Under the pieces are notes generated by a model. It searched no databases. It was not told the DNA's origin and saw nothing but the letters and a program-made list of their open reading frames with translations. A program made the position numbers and the translations under genes. 11,985 nucleotides of DNA from Thermoleophilia bacterium (GTDB lineage: Bacteria > Actinomycetota > Thermoleophilia > Miltoncostaeales > Miltoncostaeaceae): NCBI GenBank assembly GCA_029861485.1, contig JAOTZF010000020.1, forward strand, positions 1 through 11,985, read 5' to 3'. How positions within the stretch are numbered: position 1 is the first letter of the stretch; the number at the start of each line of letters is the position of its first letter. Shown here in pieces: positions 4,313-11,361 of the stretch.

Positions 4313-6727
4313 GGCTCGCCGGTTGAGCTTTCCGGAGGGCAGCCGGGGCAGCTCATCGCGCTCTATGACCGAGGTGGGCGCCATGAACGGGGCGAGCTCA
4401 TGGGCCACGTGCCGCCGCAGCGCCTCGCCGAGGTCATCAACGTCAACCTCCGGATCGCGAACGATGAACGCGCACGAGCGGAGCAGGCCCCGCTCGTCCG
4501 GCCGGCCCATCACCGCGGCCTCGCGGACGGCCGGGTGGGTGAGCAGTGCCGCCTCCACCTCGGTTGGGCTGACCCACTGGGCGTCGACCTTGAACAGGTC
4601 GTCGGACCGGCCGACGTGCCGGTACACGCCAGGTTCGATCTCGCGGAGCATGTCGCCCATGCGCAGCCAGGGTCCATAGACGAGCTCCCGGGTCAGGTCC
4701 GTCCGGCGCCAGTAGCCGCTGGTGTTCGAGTCACTGCGGATCCACAGCCGACCCGGTGCGCCCTGGGGGACGGTCTGCCCGTCGTCGTCGGCCAGGCGGA
4801 TCTCGACGCCGTCGATCGCCCGGCCGAGCGTACCCGGCAGGTGCTCACCGGCGCGCCAGCTGATGATCGTGTTGGAGCACTCCGAGCACCCGAGCCCCTC
4901 GATGAGAGTGACGCCCGTTGCGTCGACCAGGGCGTCCGCGATGGGAGCGGGCAGGCTGTCGCCCGAGGACACCGCGAGCCGTACTCCCGCGAGCGCGCCG
5001 GGGATCGGGTGGCGCTCGAGAAAGGTCACGAGCTGCGACCAAAAGGTGGGCACTCCGCTCAGCACCGTGACCCCGTGGTCGGACACGGCGCGCACCACCG
5101 CTCGCACGTTCGGACGCTGCGGGGTGAGCACCGCAGCCGCGCCCCGGCCGAGGGGGCGAAAGAAGCCGTTGCCGAAGCCGAGCGAGGTGAACAGACGGGC
5201 AACCGATAGGCATCGATCGCCGGGCTGTAGTTCCAGCACCTCGGTCGCGTAGGTGGCGACGCTCACTCCCGGGTCGCTGTGGGAGTGCATCGCCGCCTTG
5301 GGCCTGCCCGTCGACCCTGAGGAATAGACGAGGTAGGCGAGCTCATCGGCGTGGACCGGCGCGAGCGGTGGCGGCAGCGCACTCGACAGCTGCGTTGGCG
5401 AGACCATGGAGGCCTCTGGGTGCCTCCCTCGATCGTCGTCGGTCACCACCACACGCGGCTGGCAGTTGGCGACGACGTCGGAGAGTTGCTGGTCTGACGC
5501 GTGTGGGTCGAGGGGCACCGCGACTGCCCCGATCCATATGGCGCCGAGGAACGCCCGCACCCAGTCGATTCCGTCGGGCAGCGCCACGACGACGCGGTCT
5601 CCCCGGCATACGCCGAGCGCCGCCAGAGCCCCTGCAGTCCGGCCGGCTTCACGGCGGAGGGCGTCGAAGCTCCAACTCCGCTCGCCTTGGATGACGGCCG
5701 TATGGGCACCGCGCCCCGCGCGGCGATGCTGCTCGACCAGCAGGTCCACCAGATTGGCGCGTGGCGAGACGCCGGAGCTCGGCGCGGTCGCCGCCGCCTG
5801 TTCCAGCACGGCGTCAGCAAGGGCATCGATCGCCTCGGGTGGCACCTGGTTGGGCAGGACCAAGATCACGTCGGTGACCCCCGCCGCCCCGTACTCGGCA
5901 AGCCGTTCGCGCAGCCCGCGCGAGGTGTCGACGAGCCCGGTGCTGGTCAACCACCGGATGACTCGGGCAGGCGTCGATTCCAGCTCGTTCGCCTCGGCTC
6001 GAAGCCAGCGCTCCGCCTCGGACCGAGACTCCATCGGGAGCACGTATGTGTAGAGCGCGCAGGCAAGCGGCGGCCTTCCGGCGGCTTCCGCGGCCTCGGC
6101 GGCGACCGCGAGGCGCCGGGTCACGCCCCGGACGTCGGTGAACGCCACCACGAGGCCGTCCGCGTGCTCGCCGGCGAAGCGCAGGAGGCGCCGCTTGTTG
6201 GCGGCGATCCAGATCGGCGGTGGGGCCTGGATCGGCGCCGGCAGGTTCTGGGCGTCGACCAGTTGCCCCGGGACCGTCGCGCTCTCGGGCGTGTCGAGCA
6301 GAGCGCGCATCACGGTGAAGCTCTCCTCGAGCTGCGTTGCGCGCTCCGGCCCGGAGCCGAACGGAACTCCGTACGCACGGTGCTCCTCGACATCGGAGCC
6401 CGTACCGAGTCCGATGGTCAGCCGCCCCCCGCTGATCGCGTCGATCCCCGTCGCCATCTTGGCCGCGAGAGCTGCGGGGCGATACGAGGCTGAGAGCACG
6501 GCCACTCCGAGGCGTGCGGTGCGAGTGAGGGTGGCCAGCGCGGCGAGGGTCGTGAAGGCGTCGAACGCCGGCAGCCGCTGCAGGCGCCCCGGCGTGCGCA
6601 GGTGGTCGTTCACCCAAAGGGTGTGGAACCCGCGGCGCTCGGCATGAAGGGCGCCGTCTCGCAGGCCCGTCCAAGCGGTGCCGTACTGCGCTACGCGCAG
6701 GCCGATACGAGGCCGGGTGTCGCTCAC
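4283..6727 (-). CDS. Fusion: LLM-class oxidoreductase + benzoate-CoA-ligase-like enzyme
   Basis: One 814-residue frame carries two full-length enzymes. Residues about 1-310 are a luciferase-like (bacterial LLM, F420 or flavin type) TIM barrel: AERRGFHTLWVNDHL (29-43), ISGGRLTIGLGTG (98-110), EEHRAYGVPF (114-123) and PPPIWIAANKRR (169-180). After a short linker (310-325), residues about 326-814 are an adenylate-forming ligase with P-loop YSSGSTGRPK (468-477), GLGCSE (611-616), RMGD (689-692), GRSDDLFKV (706-714) and catalytic Lys800 in LPSGKLNRR. The segment around 508-563 resembles benzoate-CoA ligases. The ligase would activate an aryl or acyl acid to its CoA ester; the barrel would oxidise or reduce it or a related intermediate. 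The GTG start lies six bases after the LytR_C gene, with a close TAGGAG. The 3' end overlaps the hydrolase by 30 bp. Domain calls are firm, joint function is inferred. Confidence 0.9.
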   Translation of the reverse strand: MSDTRPRIGLRVAQYGTAWTGLRDGALHAERRGFHTLWVNDHLRTPGRLQRLPAFDAFTTLAALATLTRTARLGVAVLSASYRPAALAAKMATGIDAISGGRLTIGLGTGSDVEEHRAYGVPFGSGPERATQLEESFTVMRALLDTPESATVPGQLVDAQNLPAPIQAPPPIWIAANKRRLLRFAGEHADGLVVAFTDVRGVTRRLAVAAEAAEAAGRPPLACALYTYVLPMESRSEAERWLRAEANELESTPARVIRWLTSTGLVDTSRGLRERLAEYGAAGVTDVILVLPNQVPPEAIDALADAVLEQAAATAPSSGVSPRANLVDLLVEQHRRAGRGAHTAVIQGERSWSFDALRREAGRTAGALAALGVCRGDRVVVALPDGIDWVRAFLGAIWIGAVAVPLDPHASDQQLSDVVANCQPRVVVTDDDRGRHPEASMVSPTQLSSALPPPLAPVHADELAYLVYSSGSTGRPKAAMHSHSDPGVSVATYATEVLELQPGDRCLSVARLFTSLGFGNGFFRPLGRGAAAVLTPQRPNVRAVVRAVSDHGVTVLSGVPTFWSQLVTFLERHPIPGALAGVRLAVSSGDSLPAPIADALVDATGVTLIEGLGCSECSNTIISWRAGEHLPGTLGRAIDGVEIRLADDDGQTVPQGAPGRLWIRSDSNTSGYWRRTDLTRELVYGPWLRMGDMLREIEPGVYRHVGRSDDLFKVDAQWVSPTEVEAALLTHPAVREAAVMGRPDERGLLRSCAFIVRDPEVDVDDLGEALRRHVAHELAPFMAPTSVIERDELPRLPSGKLNRRALRETLEEGD

Positions 6728-6733
6728 CGACTC

Positions 6734-7198
6734 CTACCCGGCGCCGAGCAGAACCACGAGCTGAGCCGCCTCGGGAACGATGTCCCTCACCTGGCCGTCG
6801 GGCAGGGCCGTGACCGCGGAGCCGATGCCGAGGTCGCGACGCAGGCGCTCTGCCTCGGGCTTGAGGCCGGCGACGAAGTACACCTGGGTAGGACCGTCCC
6901 GGGCGGGACCGTCGTCCACCTGCACGATCCTGTAGCCACTCGAGCGCAGCCCATCGGCCGCCTCCCCGGCGAGGCCGGCGACGCCGACGCCGTTCAGCAC
7001 CGCCACATCCACCTCGGAACGCGGCCGCGCGGTCGCCGCAGAGGCTGTCTGCTCCGGCTCCGGGGCTGGCGCCGCCGCCTCATCGGCGAGGGGTGCGGCC
7101 TCCGCCGCGCGGAGCACGGTCGCCTGCCCGCCGTCGCCCCGCAGCAGCCACCCGGCGGCGAATCCCACGACCAACGCGGCCAGCGCCACGGCGGCCAA
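6734..7198 (-). CDS. Membrane-anchored LytR C-terminal domain protein
   Basis: A 154-residue protein: an N-terminal membrane segment (about 2-19), an Ala/Pro/Glu-rich linker (about 30-60) and a LytR_C domain (about 62-152). The domain is recognised by VDVAVLNGVGVAGLAGEAAD (63-82), SGYRIVQV (87-94), VYFVAGLKPEAERLRRDLG (106-124) and the closing QLVVLLG. The domain is usually the tail of LytR-CpsA-Psr cell-wall ligases, but small anchored versions like this, without the catalytic domain, are common in actinobacteria and presumably act outside the membrane. No ATG or GTG lies upstream before the stop at 7304-7306. The start used is TTG 7198; GTG 7189 is an alternative but would cut into the membrane helix. 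It is the first gene of an operon with the LLM-ligase fusion. Confidence 0.8.
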   Translation of the reverse strand: MAAVALAALVVGFAAGWLLRGDGGQATVLRAAEAAPLADEAAAPAPEPEQTASAATARPRSEVDVAVLNGVGVAGLAGEAADGLRSSGYRIVQVDDGPARDGPTQVYFVAGLKPEAERLRRDLGIGSAVTALPDGQVRDIVPEAAQLVVLLGAG

Positions 7199-7280
7199 TG
7201 GGAGCCACGGGATCTGCCCGGTTGCGTGGTTCAGGGTAAGCCGATGGATACGGCAGATCGTAGTGGTGGCCGCCGACGGG

Positions 7281-7310
7281 TTGGGCCGCGTCCCGACGAA
7301 GTGCTAGTAT
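7281..7310 (+). promoter_or_regulatory. Probable sigma-70-type promoter of the helicase gene
   Basis: TTGGGC (7281-7286) and TAGTAT (7305-7310) are separated by 18 bases. TG one base before the -10 box (7302-7303) makes it an extended -10 element. Transcription would begin at about 7316-7318, giving an untranslated leader of roughly 125-130 bases. It lies in a divergent intergenic region, as expected. Confidence 0.5.
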
Positions 7311-7442
7311 CGCCGCGGCCGGGTCTCCTGCCCTGACCGGCCCCGCACCCACAAAGGTGCCTGAGTCTGCCACCGGATGTGGCTCGCTCTCAGCCGTTCT
7401 TCGCAGGAGCTAACCGTCTGTTAGCGCTCAAAGAAGCGCGCA
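7311..7442 (+). promoter_or_regulatory. Structured leader of the helicase gene with a possible leader peptide
   Basis: The predicted transcript begins with a hairpin: GGCC-(G)-GGTC pairs with GACC-GGCC (7317-7342). CTCCTGC at its apex (7325-7331) is exactly complementary to GCAGGAG at 7403-7409. Further on, GCTAAC-CGTCT-GTTAGC (7409-7425) and GCGCT/AGCGC (7424-7428 with 7435-7439) share bases and cannot both form. A 15-codon frame (ATG 7377, stop 7422-7424) spans the GCAGGAG and ends in the first of these hairpins; it lacks a clear ribosome binding site. The AGGAG at 7405-7409 is too far from the helicase start (36 bases) to act as a normal site. The pairings are exact in the sequence; a regulatory role is inferred. 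Confidence 0.35.
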
Positions 7443-7445
7443 GTG

Positions 7446-9953
7446 ATGCCAGACGCACTCGAAGCAACCTCGACGATCAGCCCGGCGCGGCCCGGCGCGG
7501 CGCAAGCCCTTCGTGACGCCCTCGACGACCCCGCTACGGCGTGGCCGGACGTCGTGCTGCGCGATCACCAGATCGAGGCGCTCGACCAGCTCTCTGGTCG
7601 CCTTTCCAACGGCGCAATGCGCAGCTGGGTCGACGCGCCCACCGGCTCGGGCAAGACGATCATGTTCAGCGCGATCGTGGCGGCAGTGGGTGGTTCGGCT
7701 CTGGTGCTGGTACCCCGCCGGAACCTCGCTGAGCAGACCGCGGTGGCCTTCGCGCGATTCTTCCCCTCGGTTCCTGTGCACACCGATGGACCCGAGGCGG
7801 CCGGCACTCGCGGCGTGACCATCACGACCTATCAGGCCACCCTCCGGCATGCCGACAAGATGAGCTGGGCGGCGCTCGACCTGGTGATCTGCGACGAGGC
7901 GCACACCGCCCTCGGTGCACAGACCAGCCGACTGCTGGACCGCCCGAAGAAGGCCGTCATCGTCGGCTTCACGGCGACGGGCTCGACGACGACCGGCCAC
8001 GTGGAGCAGGTGTTCGGACCCGTGTCTGCAACGCTCGACCGCGCATCGGCGATCGATCGCGGCATCCTGTCGCCGCTGCGGTCATTGCGGGTGGAGCGCT
8101 CCGTTGACCTCTCCGACGTCACCATCGCCCGGGGCGACTTCGACCAGGGCAGTCTGGGGCGCGCCCTCGACCGGGCCAAGTGGCACCACGCGTGCGCCGA
8201 GGTCTGGGAAAGCCACTTCGCCGAGCTCGGCCTCGCGGGAGTCGCCTACACGGCGACCGTGGCCCAGGCTCAGGCCCTCGCCGATGAGATGGCCGCGAGG
8301 GGGGTCAACGCAGCAGCCGTCTCCGGGCAGACGCCGAAGCGCGAGTTGCGCCGCGTCCTGACCGACTTCGGCGAGGGGAAGATCGACGTACTGTGCAACG
8401 CCGATCTGCTCACCGAAGGGTGGGACGAGACGCGCGCCGCGGTCGTGATGCATCTGGCGCCCACCACCTCGGAGCGGGTGTTCGTACAGCGGCTCGGTCG
8501 GGTGATGCGTCCGGCGCCCGGCAAGGAGGCCGTGTCCGTCGAGTTCCTGCCCGCCGGCGAGAAGATGGGCGTACAGACCAGCCACGAGGTGTTCGGACTT
8601 GGGTGGTACCAACCGCTCGGTCGCGTGGCCGGACCAGCCACCAACAGCGATGAGCGCGGCAAGCTCGCAAAGGCCGCGGAGCTGCTCGCGGCCCAGGATG
8701 AGACCGGCCCGGTGCTGGTCAACAGCGGCGCCTCCGCCGCAGACATCGTCGGGGGGCTCGGAGAGGGTGGTTGGCGGCACACCGATCCGGCCGATCTCCC
8801 GCCGACGGTCATGGAGGACTGGGTGCAGGCGGCGGCGGCCGAGACCGATCTCAAAGAGGTCACCGAGAGGATCTCCGAAGGCGTCAGCGCCGGCGCCGGC
8901 TCGGCCTGGTTCGCGCTCTCGGGGCTGATCGCCCGCGATGCGACCGAGAATCGCGACCAGCCGATGTGGCGCGCCTGGGCAATGGCCCTGCTAACCCAGC
9001 CGGACCTCAGGGCGAACCTGCCGCTCGACGTTCCGCGCCGCGTGCTCGACCGCCTGCGGATGACCTCCCGCGAGCGTCTGCGCGCGCTCTGGTGGCATGC
9101 CGACGCAGCCGGGCGCTGGGACAGGCTCAGCTCCGTCGAGCAAATGGGCCGATCGGGCGATCGCCGCCGGTGGGGCGCGCTGAACGAGGCGTCCGAGTGG
9201 GCGCCTGCCTGGGCCTGGGAGATCTCGCGTTCGCTGGCCGACAACAATCGGCCCGGCCGCAACCAGGAAGTCGCTCGCATCGCGGCGTGGGAGGCCCACC
9301 ACCTGATCAGCAACGGCGGCGAGCTGGCGCTGATCGCGACCTGGCTGCGATCCGCCGGCGATCCCCCCCCGGACCCGGTGCCGCCGGATGGCGAGGTTTC
9401 GCTCAGGCTCGGCCAGGCGGCACGTCTGTTGGTTTCGCTGGGGCGCGACGATGTGCCCGTGCGCAGCGAGCACATCCGCCTCGCTGCCCGTGCCGCGGGA
9501 GCCTGTGGTGGCTGGGCGCAGCTTCGGGGCTATCTCGACTCCATCGACTTCACGACGCCCGACGCGCGCCGGTCGCTTCGGGCGGCAATCGGGGCCCTCC
9601 ATCCCCGTGCCCTGCACTCCAAGCGCGCGTGGAACGCCCTGCGAAACCGCTTCCCCCGGCTGCCCGAGGCCGATGTGATCGGCGTTGGAGAGGGGCGCAA
9701 GCGCAACTCCAGCGGCAGGCGGCGCCGTAGGCGCATGCGCACCGAGGAGGCGACGGCCGGCACCGCCTCGACGAACGGCGCCCGAGCGACCGATACCGGG
9801 TCGACCGAGTCGACCAACGAGTCTCCGCCAAAACCGCGCCGGCGGCGTCGTCGGCGGCGTCGGAGCAGGGGCAATTCCTCTACCGAGACCGGCCAGGCGT
9901 CGTCGGAGCACAATGGCGGCGACCCGGAGGACGCTGCAGCCTCCGACGGATGA
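7446..9953 (+). CDS. DEAH-box SF2 helicase with Arg-rich C-terminal tail
   Basis: An 835-residue ATP-dependent nucleic-acid helicase. N-terminal RecA domain: LRDHQIEAL (Q-motif-like region, 38-46), Walker A APTGSGKT (64-71), TTYQ (127-130), DEAH (150-153), FTATG (175-179). Second RecA domain: AYTATVAQAQALADEM (267-282), LLTEGWDE (321-328) and QRLGRVMRP (348-356) with the arginine finger. Residues about 430-745 form an alpha-helical, Trp-rich region I cannot assign. The tail from about 748 has two arginine clusters (six and nine Arg) between Ser/Thr-rich stretches, resembling RNA-binding tails. RNA is thus the likelier substrate, but DNA is not excluded. GTG 7443 directly precedes ATG 7446 and could also serve as start. 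A structured leader and a promoter precede it; a small charged protein follows in an overlapping or adjacent frame. Confidence 0.86.
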   Translation: MPDALEATSTISPARPGAAQALRDALDDPATAWPDVVLRDHQIEALDQLSGRLSNGAMRSWVDAPTGSGKTIMFSAIVAAVGGSALVLVPRRNLAEQTAVAFARFFPSVPVHTDGPEAAGTRGVTITTYQATLRHADKMSWAALDLVICDEAHTALGAQTSRLLDRPKKAVIVGFTATGSTTTGHVEQVFGPVSATLDRASAIDRGILSPLRSLRVERSVDLSDVTIARGDFDQGSLGRALDRAKWHHACAEVWESHFAELGLAGVAYTATVAQAQALADEMAARGVNAAAVSGQTPKRELRRVLTDFGEGKIDVLCNADLLTEGWDETRAAVVMHLAPTTSERVFVQRLGRVMRPAPGKEAVSVEFLPAGEKMGVQTSHEVFGLGWYQPLGRVAGPATNSDERGKLAKAAELLAAQDETGPVLVNSGASAADIVGGLGEGGWRHTDPADLPPTVMEDWVQAAAAETDLKEVTERISEGVSAGAGSAWFALSGLIARDATENRDQPMWRAWAMALLTQPDLRANLPLDVPRRVLDRLRMTSRERLRALWWHADAAGRWDRLSSVEQMGRSGDRRRWGALNEASEWAPAWAWEISRSLADNNRPGRNQEVARIAAWEAHHLISNGGELALIATWLRSAGDPPPDPVPPDGEVSLRLGQAARLLVSLGRDDVPVRSEHIRLAARAAGACGGWAQLRGYLDSIDFTTPDARRSLRAAIGALHPRALHSKRAWNALRNRFPRLPEADVIGVGEGRKRNSSGRRRRRRMRTEEATAGTASTNGARATDTGSTESTNESPPKPRRRRRRRRRSRGNSSTETGQASSEHNGGDPEDAAASDG

Positions 9954-10194
9954 GATCACGGTGAGCAGCGGCCGCGCCGGCGAGGTGGCCGACGATCTCT
10001 GGCAGCGAGTCCGCGACCTCGCCGCCCGCATCGATCAACTCGAGAAGCGGGCCTCGGTGGAGGACCTGGGACCGGACGAGCAGGCGCGGCTCGATCGGAT
10101 GAGGATCCGCGTGGCTCGGGCTGCACGGCGGGCGGAGCTGGCTGATGACGTGGCCGACCAACTCGCCGATCCCTCAGGGAGGCGACCGCTCTGA
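9913..10194 (+). CDS. Small charged helical (coiled-coil-like) protein
   Basis: A 93-residue protein, or 77 if it starts at GTG 9961. The body is almost entirely predicted helix, rich in Arg, Ala, Glu and Asp with a heptad-like leucine/valine spacing (DLWQRVRDLAARIDQLEKR and RMRIRVARAARRAELADDV). No family is recognised. ATG 9913 has GGAG four bases upstream but overlaps the helicase tail by 41 bases; GTG 9961 lies seven bases after the helicase stop with only weak site resemblance. Either way it is in an operon with the helicase, so it may be a helicase partner. The GC-rich third-position pattern and the lack of any competing gene support coding. It is followed 31 bases later by a convergent gene. 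Confidence 0.6.
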   Translation: MAATRRTLQPPTDEITVSSGRAGEVADDLWQRVRDLAARIDQLEKRASVEDLGPDEQARLDRMRIRVARAARRAELADDVADQLADPSGRRPL

Positions 10195-10225
10195 CGCGCG
10201 CGCCAAGGCCGGGTGACTCCGCCCC

Positions 10226-11050
10226 TCACGCCGCCTCGTGCGCCACCCATGATGCGGGCCGCGGCTGCCCGCGCAGCCAGACGTCGACCTGCCGATTGGG
10301 CATCTCAACCTCGGCCTGGTCCAGCGGCTTTTTCAACTTGAAACGTAGGATTCGCTCGAACCTCCGTCGCTCTCCGGCGGCAACCCAGACGATGACGCGG
10401 ATGTCGACCGCATCCTCACCCAGCTCGTAAAAGCCCTGCACCTCGGCGGCGCTCTTGACGCGTCCCTTCCACCCCGGATCGTCGGCGGCATCGGCGAGGA
10501 CGCTCATCGCACGCTGAAGGTCTTCGCTGGAGGAGACGCCGATCGCGACGGCCACGCGCGAGCGCACCTGACTCTCGTTGGCCACGCGGTTGATCTCGCT
10601 GTTCGGCACGTGCCAGACCGTTCCGGTCGCATCCCTGATTACGGCGGTGCGGAGCGTGACGCGCTCGACAGTTCCATTGACGGCGCGACGTCGATTCGGT
10701 CACCCTTGCCGAACTGGTCCTCGGCGAGCATGAAGATGCCATCGCAGCATGTCCTCGACGACCGACTGAGCCCCGAAGCCGATCGCGAGGCCGAGGATGC
10801 CGGCCGAGGCGATGACGGGCACGATGCTGAACCCAAGCGTCTCGATCATCATGATTCCGGCGACCACCCAGATCGCCGCTGTGCTCGCGCTGCGAAGCAG
10901 AGGGCCGACCGTCTTTGCGCGCTGCTCGGCTCGATCGGTGTCCTTCACACTCACAACGTGGCCAGGCTGTGAGGTCGCCTCGCCGATCCTGTCCATGATC
11001 CGCGGAATGATTCGACGCGCGAGCCGATTCAGTACGACGCCGCGACGACC
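10226..11050 (-). pseudogene. MscS-type mechanosensitive channel, frameshifted and N-terminally truncated
   Basis: Three frame segments join into one MscS channel. The first (11050-10742) carries a membrane helix (AAIWVVAGIMMIETLGF) and the pore helix VIASAGILGLAIGFGAQSV. The frame then shifts at about 10741 (one extra base), and the next segment reads GIFMLAEDQFGKGDRIDV. A second shift at about 10685 (one base missing) restores the first frame: NGTVERVTLRTAVIRDATG, VPNSEINRVAN and a complete beta/C-terminal domain ending at 10226. Without the second frame, a TGA at 10700-10702 stops translation. The sequence between lesions is otherwise perfectly family-like, so sequencing or assembly indels are as likely as true decay. 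The first membrane helix is missing: an in-frame TAA lies at 11051-11053 and no hydrophobic segment occurs upstream in any frame. A functional copy would open under membrane tension to release solutes. Confidence 0.8.
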
Positions 11051-11361
11051 TTACGCTGCTTGAGACCGGAACTCTCTCACCCCTTCGCCCTGGGCCGCGT
11101 GGCAGGCGCCCCTAGCTCGCCCCTGCCCGTGAGCGGGGCCTCGCGCGGCCCGGTGTGCGACCAACGACTGGGCAAGGCCTCACGGCACGGCCGAACGGCT
11201 TCAGTTCGCGCCCGACACACGCCGAAGAAGTAAGAGCGGCACCTTGCGATCGTCCGGCCGTCCCCGTGGTCCCTCCAGCGGGGTCCGCGAGTCGGCTCTT
11301 AAGGTCGGGCTAATCGGCCTTTTAACCCACCTTTCACGTGGCCGCGCTACAACTTCACGCC
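11051..11361. other. Divergent intergenic region between broken mscS and htrA-like gene
   Basis: These 311 bases contain no convincing gene on either strand. The part next to the channel gene was searched for the missing first membrane segment without success. A weak imperfect hairpin (AAGGTCG/CGGCCTT, 11301-11321, one G-U pair) lies about 40 bases before the protease start. The 11310-11335 stretch is locally AT-richer (TAATCGGCCTTTTAACC), which fits a promoter area, but no standard -35/-10 pair with good spacing was found there. Confidence 0.5.
11348..11353 (+). promoter_or_regulatory. Possible -10 box for a leaderless protease transcript
   Basis: TACAAC ends eight bases before ATG 11362, placing the expected transcription start on or next to the start codon. 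No ribosome binding site precedes that ATG, which agrees with leaderless translation, frequent in actinobacteria. No clear -35 element is present at the usual spacing, so the call is weak. Confidence 0.25.

Noticed and set aside
9363..9370. A run of eight C in the helicase gene (and C7 at 4111-4117 in the hydrolase) as phase-variation tracts.
   Set aside because: Both sit in Pro codons that fit the frame, far from starts or promoters. Such runs are expected by chance in this GC content.
8270..9475. A 401-codon open frame antisense to the helicase, plus other long antisense frames (for example 1916-2797 and 4400-5209).
   Set aside because: They lie opposite well-recognised genes, have the Arg/Ser/Pro-rich composition of shadow frames in high-GC DNA, and show no domain.
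11301..11321. Hairpin before the HtrA-like gene as an intrinsic terminator.
   Set aside because: Only seven pairs with one G-U, followed by just a short T run, and no + strand gene upstream that would need it.
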